Assembly (NCBI RefSeq): GCF_900101045.1
Contig: NZ_FNFN01000010.1
Span: 124,001 to 188,000, forward strand
Reading direction: 5' to 3'
DNA: 64,000 bases
Source: Nocardioides sp. YR527
GTDB lineage: Bacteria; Actinomycetota; Actinomycetes; Propionibacteriales; Nocardioidaceae
Of the stretch, positions 60,941 through 64,000 are shown one piece after another. The notes beneath the pieces are model-generated. The model worked only from the letters and a program-made list of their open reading frames with translations. It was not told the DNA's origin and made no database searches. How positions within the stretch are numbered: the first letter of the stretch is position 1; each line of letters starts with the position of its first letter. Both the position numbers and the translations under genes were made by a program.

Positions 60941-61393
60941 TCACCAGTTGTAGTCGAGGAACTTCCCGTCGAAGGTGACCACCACCCGGTCCCCGCCGGG
61001 GTCGGAACGACGAGCGATGTCGACCTTGAAGTTGATCGCGCTCATGATGCCGTCGCCGAACTCCTCGTGGATCAGCTCCTTGAGCGCCGGGCCGTAGACG
61101 GCCAGGGCCTCGTGGAAGCGGTAGATCGTGGGATCGGACGCCACGCCGGGCGCCGCGCCTCGGTACGGCTGGACCTGCAGCGCTTCGACGACCGCGGGCT
61201 CCAGGCCGAGCAGCTCGCCGGCGGCCTCCGCCTCGGCGGCACTCATCGGGTGCTGGCCGAGGAGGGCGGCGGTCGTCCACACCGGCGCACGGCCCACATG
61301 CTCGGCGATCTGGGCCCAGGTGATCCCGGCCCGCAGCCGGGCGGAGGTGACCGCCTCGGCGGCCTCGGTCTTGCTCAAGATGGGCTGGGTCAT
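60941..61393 (-). CDS. cynS: cyanate hydratase (cyanase)
   Basis: A 150-aa cyanase that converts cyanate and bicarbonate to ammonia and CO2. The catalytic residues align with E. coli Arg96, Glu99 and Ser122 at Arg92, Glu95 and Ser118 (YRFHEALAVYG, GIMSAINF). The N-terminal helical domain (ITWAQIAEHVGRAPVWTTAALLGQHPMS) is typical. It lies 4 nt after the FNT channel gene, so the two form an operon. Confidence 0.96.
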   Translation of the reverse strand: MTQPILSKTEAAEAVTSARLRAGITWAQIAEHVGRAPVWTTAALLGQHPMSAAEAEAAGELLGLEPAVVEALQVQPYRGAAPGVASDPTIYRFHEALAVYGPALKELIHEEFGDGIMSAINFKVDIARRSDPGGDRVVVTFDGKFLDYNW

Positions 61394-61397
61394 CTGC

Positions 61398-62252
61398 TCA
61401 GGCCTCGCTCACGACGGTCGACTTGTCAGGGGTCACGGCAGCGGGGCGCGTCCGCTCCGTGCCGGTGCGGTGATGGGTGGCGTAGATGACCAGCCCGACG
61501 AAGGTCAGGCCACCGACCAGGTTGCCGAGGACGGTCGGGATCTCGTTCCAGAGCAGGTAGTCGCCGACGGTGAAGTCGCCACCGAGCATCAGCCCGGAGG
61601 GGAAGAGGAACATGTTGACGACCGAGTGCTCGAAGCCCAGGTAGAAGAAGACCATGATCGGCATCCACATCGCGATCACCTTGCCCGGCAGGCTGTCGGA
61701 CATCATCGCTCCGACCACGCCGGTGGAGACCATCCAGTTGCACATCACGCCGCGTACGAAGAGAGTCAGCATCCCTGCGGCACCGTGGTCGGCGTAGCCC
61801 AGCGTCCGGCCCTCGCCGATGGCACCGATCGCCTGGCCGACCGCATCGGGTTCGACCGAGAATCCGTAGGTGAAGTAGATCGCCATCATCACTGCCGTGG
61901 TCAGGGCGCCGGCGAAGTTTCCGACGAAGACCAGGCCCCAGTTGCGCATCATGGCGCCGAACGTGACGCCGGGGCGCCGGTCCAGCCAGGCCAGCGGGAC
62001 CAGGGTGAAGACGCCGGTCAGCAGGTCGAACCCGAGCAGGTAGAGCATGCAGAAACCGACCGGGAAGAGCACCGCGCCGATGAGCGGCTCGCCGGTCTTG
62101 GCGCCGATGGTGACCGCGAACGCGGCCGCCAGCGCCAAGATGGCTCCCGCCATGTAGGCGCGGATCAAGGTATCTCTGGTCGACATGAAGACCTTGGACT
62201 CGCCGGAGCTGATGATGCGGCCGGCGAGCTCCTTCGGGCTCACATAGGACAT
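61398..62252 (-). CDS. formate/nitrite transporter (FNT) family channel
   Basis: A 284-aa protein with six membrane helices. It has the FNT filter region (LLTGVFTLVPLAWLDRR, MRNWGLVFVGNFAGAL), the central His in FFYLGFEHSVVNMFLFP, and the second signature VRGVMCNWMVSTGVV. Such channels pass formate, nitrite or similar small anions. Being in one operon with cyanase suggests that it carries cyanate or nitrite. ATG at 62252; the rest of the open frame upstream is unlike the family. Confidence 0.92.
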   Translation of the reverse strand: MSYVSPKELAGRIISSGESKVFMSTRDTLIRAYMAGAILALAAAFAVTIGAKTGEPLIGAVLFPVGFCMLYLLGFDLLTGVFTLVPLAWLDRRPGVTFGAMMRNWGLVFVGNFAGALTTAVMMAIYFTYGFSVEPDAVGQAIGAIGEGRTLGYADHGAAGMLTLFVRGVMCNWMVSTGVVGAMMSDSLPGKVIAMWMPIMVFFYLGFEHSVVNMFLFPSGLMLGGDFTVGDYLLWNEIPTVLGNLVGGLTFVGLVIYATHHRTGTERTRPAAVTPDKSTVVSEA

Positions 62253-62458
62253 GGGGTCGCCTCCTCGGGCGTGAACGACAGGACCTCGGATCGCCGTTGA
62301 CCCACGCCCCATGCCACCACCAGAGGCGACCCTCCGAGTAGGCCATCCGCGCACGATCTGCGGCGATCTGCGCGGGGCCGGCCCAGATGGCTCGGGTTAA
62401 CCGGAGCGACACAAGCAGGTGAACGAGCCTGAAACCGGGACGAGCCACCCTTGGGCGG

Positions 62459-63187
62459 ATGGAAGGGCTCGACGAGGACCTGCTGGCCGCGGTGGTCAAC
62501 GTGACCCCGACCGCGCTGTGGGTGATCGGCGCCGACGGCACCGTCCAGCTGGCCAACCAGGCCGCGCTGTCCCTGCTCGGCTACAGCTCGGCCGACGAGG
62601 TCATCGGCGCCTCCAGCCACGAGACCCTCCACGACCATCGCCCCGACGGGACCGCGTACCCCTCCGAGGCCTGCCCGATCCTCGGCCGGCCCGGACCGAG
62701 CACCACCACGGCGCCGGCGTGGTTCTTCACCCGCCAGGGCCGGCCTGTGCCGGTCGCCTGGTCCACCCGCGCCGTCGGCACCGCCGGGGCCCGGCTGCTC
62801 TCCTTCGCCCACGCCGCCAACGTCTCCGGGTTCGCGCTCGACGAGGTCGAGGAGGTCGACCTCACCACGCGTGACGCGCTCCGGGCAGCGGTGGACCAGC
62901 GGGTGCGCGAGCGGTTCCGGGACCCGGAGTTCACCGCGGCCGCCCTCGCCGCCGAGCTGCACCTGTCCGTACGTTCGGTCCAGGCGCTGCTGGCAGAGGA
63001 CGGTCGATCGCCGGCGGCCGAGATCCGCCGCGCCCGCCTCGAGTTCGCCGGCACGCTGCTCGCCCGCGGCGCCGCCGTCTCCGATGCCTGCCGCGCGAGC
63101 GGCTTCAGCGAGCTCGGCACCTTCGGCCGCGCCTTCCGCCGCCAGTACGGCCAGGCGCCGAGCTCGTGGGCGCGCGCCGCCGGGTAG
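62459..63187 (+). CDS. PAS-domain AraC-type transcriptional regulator
   Basis: A 242-aa regulator. A PAS domain (about 1-115) reads NVTPTALWVIGADGTVQLANQAALSLLGYSSADEVIG, and the AraC HTH (about 150-240) has FTAAALAAELHLSVRSVQALLAEDGRSPAAEIRRARLEFAGTLLARGAAVSDACRASGFSELGTFGRAFRRQYGQAPSSWAR. It starts 206 nt from the divergent FNT-cynS operon and is the likely regulator. ATG at 62459, with a GGGCGG just upstream. Confidence 0.9.
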   Translation: MEGLDEDLLAAVVNVTPTALWVIGADGTVQLANQAALSLLGYSSADEVIGASSHETLHDHRPDGTAYPSEACPILGRPGPSTTTAPAWFFTRQGRPVPVAWSTRAVGTAGARLLSFAHAANVSGFALDEVEEVDLTTRDALRAAVDQRVRERFRDPEFTAAALAAELHLSVRSVQALLAEDGRSPAAEIRRARLEFAGTLLARGAAVSDACRASGFSELGTFGRAFRRQYGQAPSSWARAAG

Positions 63188-63239
63188 TCACGGCACGGTG
63201 ACGCCAGGACCGCCTCGAACCGGACCGGGGCCGGAACCG

Positions 63240-63279
63240 GGCCGGCCGCCGGACGATCGAGTTCGTCCGGCGGCCGGCC
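63240..63279. terminator. bidirectional hairpin terminator
   Basis: A perfect 17-bp stem (63240-63256 with 63263-63279; GGCCGGCCGCCGGACGA and its complement) with a 6-nt loop sits between two converging genes. It should be highly stable and serve both directions. Confidence 0.75.
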
Positions 63280-63297
63280 GCAGTCGCACCCGCGGGT

Positions 63298-64000
63298 CTA
63301 CTCGAACGGGTCGAAGTAGGCGACCGTGGCCGCGTCGATGTTGCTGTCGATACCGACCGGGTCGAACCCGATGGTGCTGGCACCGGTGACGTACACGCGT
63401 CGCTTGCCGTCGGGCCCGCGGTCGAGCACGACGCCGTTGCCGCCGTCCGATGCCGCGGTGGCGTCGTAGCTCGACGACCACACCTTCTCGCCGTTGCTCA
63501 TGTCGTAGGCGATGGTCATGTAGTCGAGGTCGGTCTCGGTGTCCGTCGACTCGCCGGTGACGACCGCACGGGTGCCGTCCTCGGAGATCGTCACGTCCCA
63601 GGGGATGTCGGAGCCGTGGGCGTTGCCGTCGTGCGTCGCCGCCCAGACCTGCTCGCCGGTGGTGACGTCGTACGCGACGGTGGCGTAGTCCATGTTCGTG
63701 GCGCCGTCGACGTTGCCGGTCACCAGGACCTTGCTGCCGTCCGGGGAGAGCTCGGTGGCCTGCGGCACGTCGGTGCCGGCGCCGCCGTGCTCGGCCGACC
63801 ACTTCTCCTCGCCGGTGGCGAGGTCGTAGCCGACGGTGGCCCAGTCGGTCTGGCGGTCGGTGTTGCCGACGCCGCCGGAGACGATCACCGTGGACCCTGC
63901 GATCTGGACCTGGTCGGAGATGTCGATCCCGTTGGCGCTCCCGTTGCGGAGCACGTCCCACAGCTGCTCGCCGGTCTCGGCGTCGTAGGCCACGGTGCCC
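63298..64000 (-). CDS. PQQ-like beta-propeller protein (5' end outside window)
   Basis: The frame is open from the right edge to TAG at 63298-63300, so only the last 234 codons are seen; a GTG at 63993 is internal. The sequence is four or more repeats of about 45 residues of the type ATVAYDVTTGEQVWAATHDG ... ISEDGTRAVVTGESTD, with the A-Y-D-x-x-T/N-G-E-x-x-W motif that marks PQQ/WD40-like propeller blades. The protein is probably exported, but its N-terminus is not visible. Ligand and role are unknown. Confidence 0.85.
   Translation of the reverse strand, partial: GTVAYDAETGEQLWDVLRNGSANGIDISDQVQIAGSTVIVSGGVGNTDRQTDWATVGYDLATGEEKWSAEHGGAGTDVPQATELSPDGSKVLVTGNVDGATNMDYATVAYDVTTGEQVWAATHDGNAHGSDIPWDVTISEDGTRAVVTGESTDTETDLDYMTIAYDMSNGEKVWSSSYDATAASDGGNGVVLDRGPDGKRRVYVTGASTIGFDPVGIDSNIDAATVAYFDPFE

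Overview
The window is about 71% G+C by eye, densely coded on both strands, uses many GTG starts, and carries a GlxR-type Crp regulator, DUF222 HNH endonuclease, actinobacterial XRE and TetR regulators and an LPXTG wall protein. It is actinobacterial chromosome; the dispersed 'GTGTTGGTCTCGACACG' repeats and gene content suggest Nocardioides or another Nocardioidaceae (inference, no database search was possible).

Layout. 0-7 kb: the end of an unidentified membrane protein, a methyltransferase, a secreted peptidoglycan-binding-like protein, an SGNH esterase, a NarL-type two-component system, a DUF4822 lipoprotein and a DUF222/HNH protein. 7-14 kb: a repeat-rich gap, a flavin monooxygenase divergent from a GAF regulator, and a MacB-like ABC exporter. 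14-25 kb: TerC behind a yybP-ykoY (Mn2+) riboswitch, a FAD-linked oxidase, a copper-handling group (lipoprotein, CopC-CopD fusion, YcnI, small membrane protein), a 3-oxoacid CoA-transferase pair with a divergent IclR regulator, an LLM oxidoreductase, Crp and a CobW GTPase. 25.9-29 kb: a tandem glycine riboswitch in front of gcvT-gcvH-sdaA, so excess glycine should switch on glycine cleavage and serine deamination. 29-39 kb: regulators, an ECF sigma/anti-sigma pair with a repeat lipoprotein, an APH-like kinase, a TPR-XRE regulator and a HAD hydrolase.

39.2-46.8 kb is the most notable part and looks like a defence island. Four genes joined by 1-4 nt overlaps on the minus strand encode a ubiquitin-like protein ending in Gly-Gly-Gly-Val, an E2-like protein, a JAMM/JAB peptidase and a ThiF/E1-like enzyme. 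A divergent XRE repressor and ImmA/IrrE metallopeptidase face them across a promoter region with four copies of a CACTATGGTG-type operator. Behind the peptidase gene come a 58-aa protein, a papain-like cysteine-peptidase candidate, and a SLATT membrane protein overlapping a GTP cyclohydrolase II-like gene. A broken ISL3-type transposase ends the island. This resembles the bacterial Bil/Bub ubiquitin-like conjugation operons under CapH/CapP-like control.

46.8-64 kb: scattered hypothetical or immunity-like genes, an alpha/beta hydrolase, an imine-reductase-like gene with a divergent HxlR regulator and a partial second copy of its 3' end, an SDR with a divergent MmyB-type XRE regulator, a POT peptide transporter, an LPXTG protein with two internal repeat arrays, GtrA and LRAT-like proteins, and a FocA/NirC-type channel with cyanase next to a PAS-AraC regulator. 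The last gene runs off the right edge. No rRNA, intact tRNA or CRISPR array was seen.
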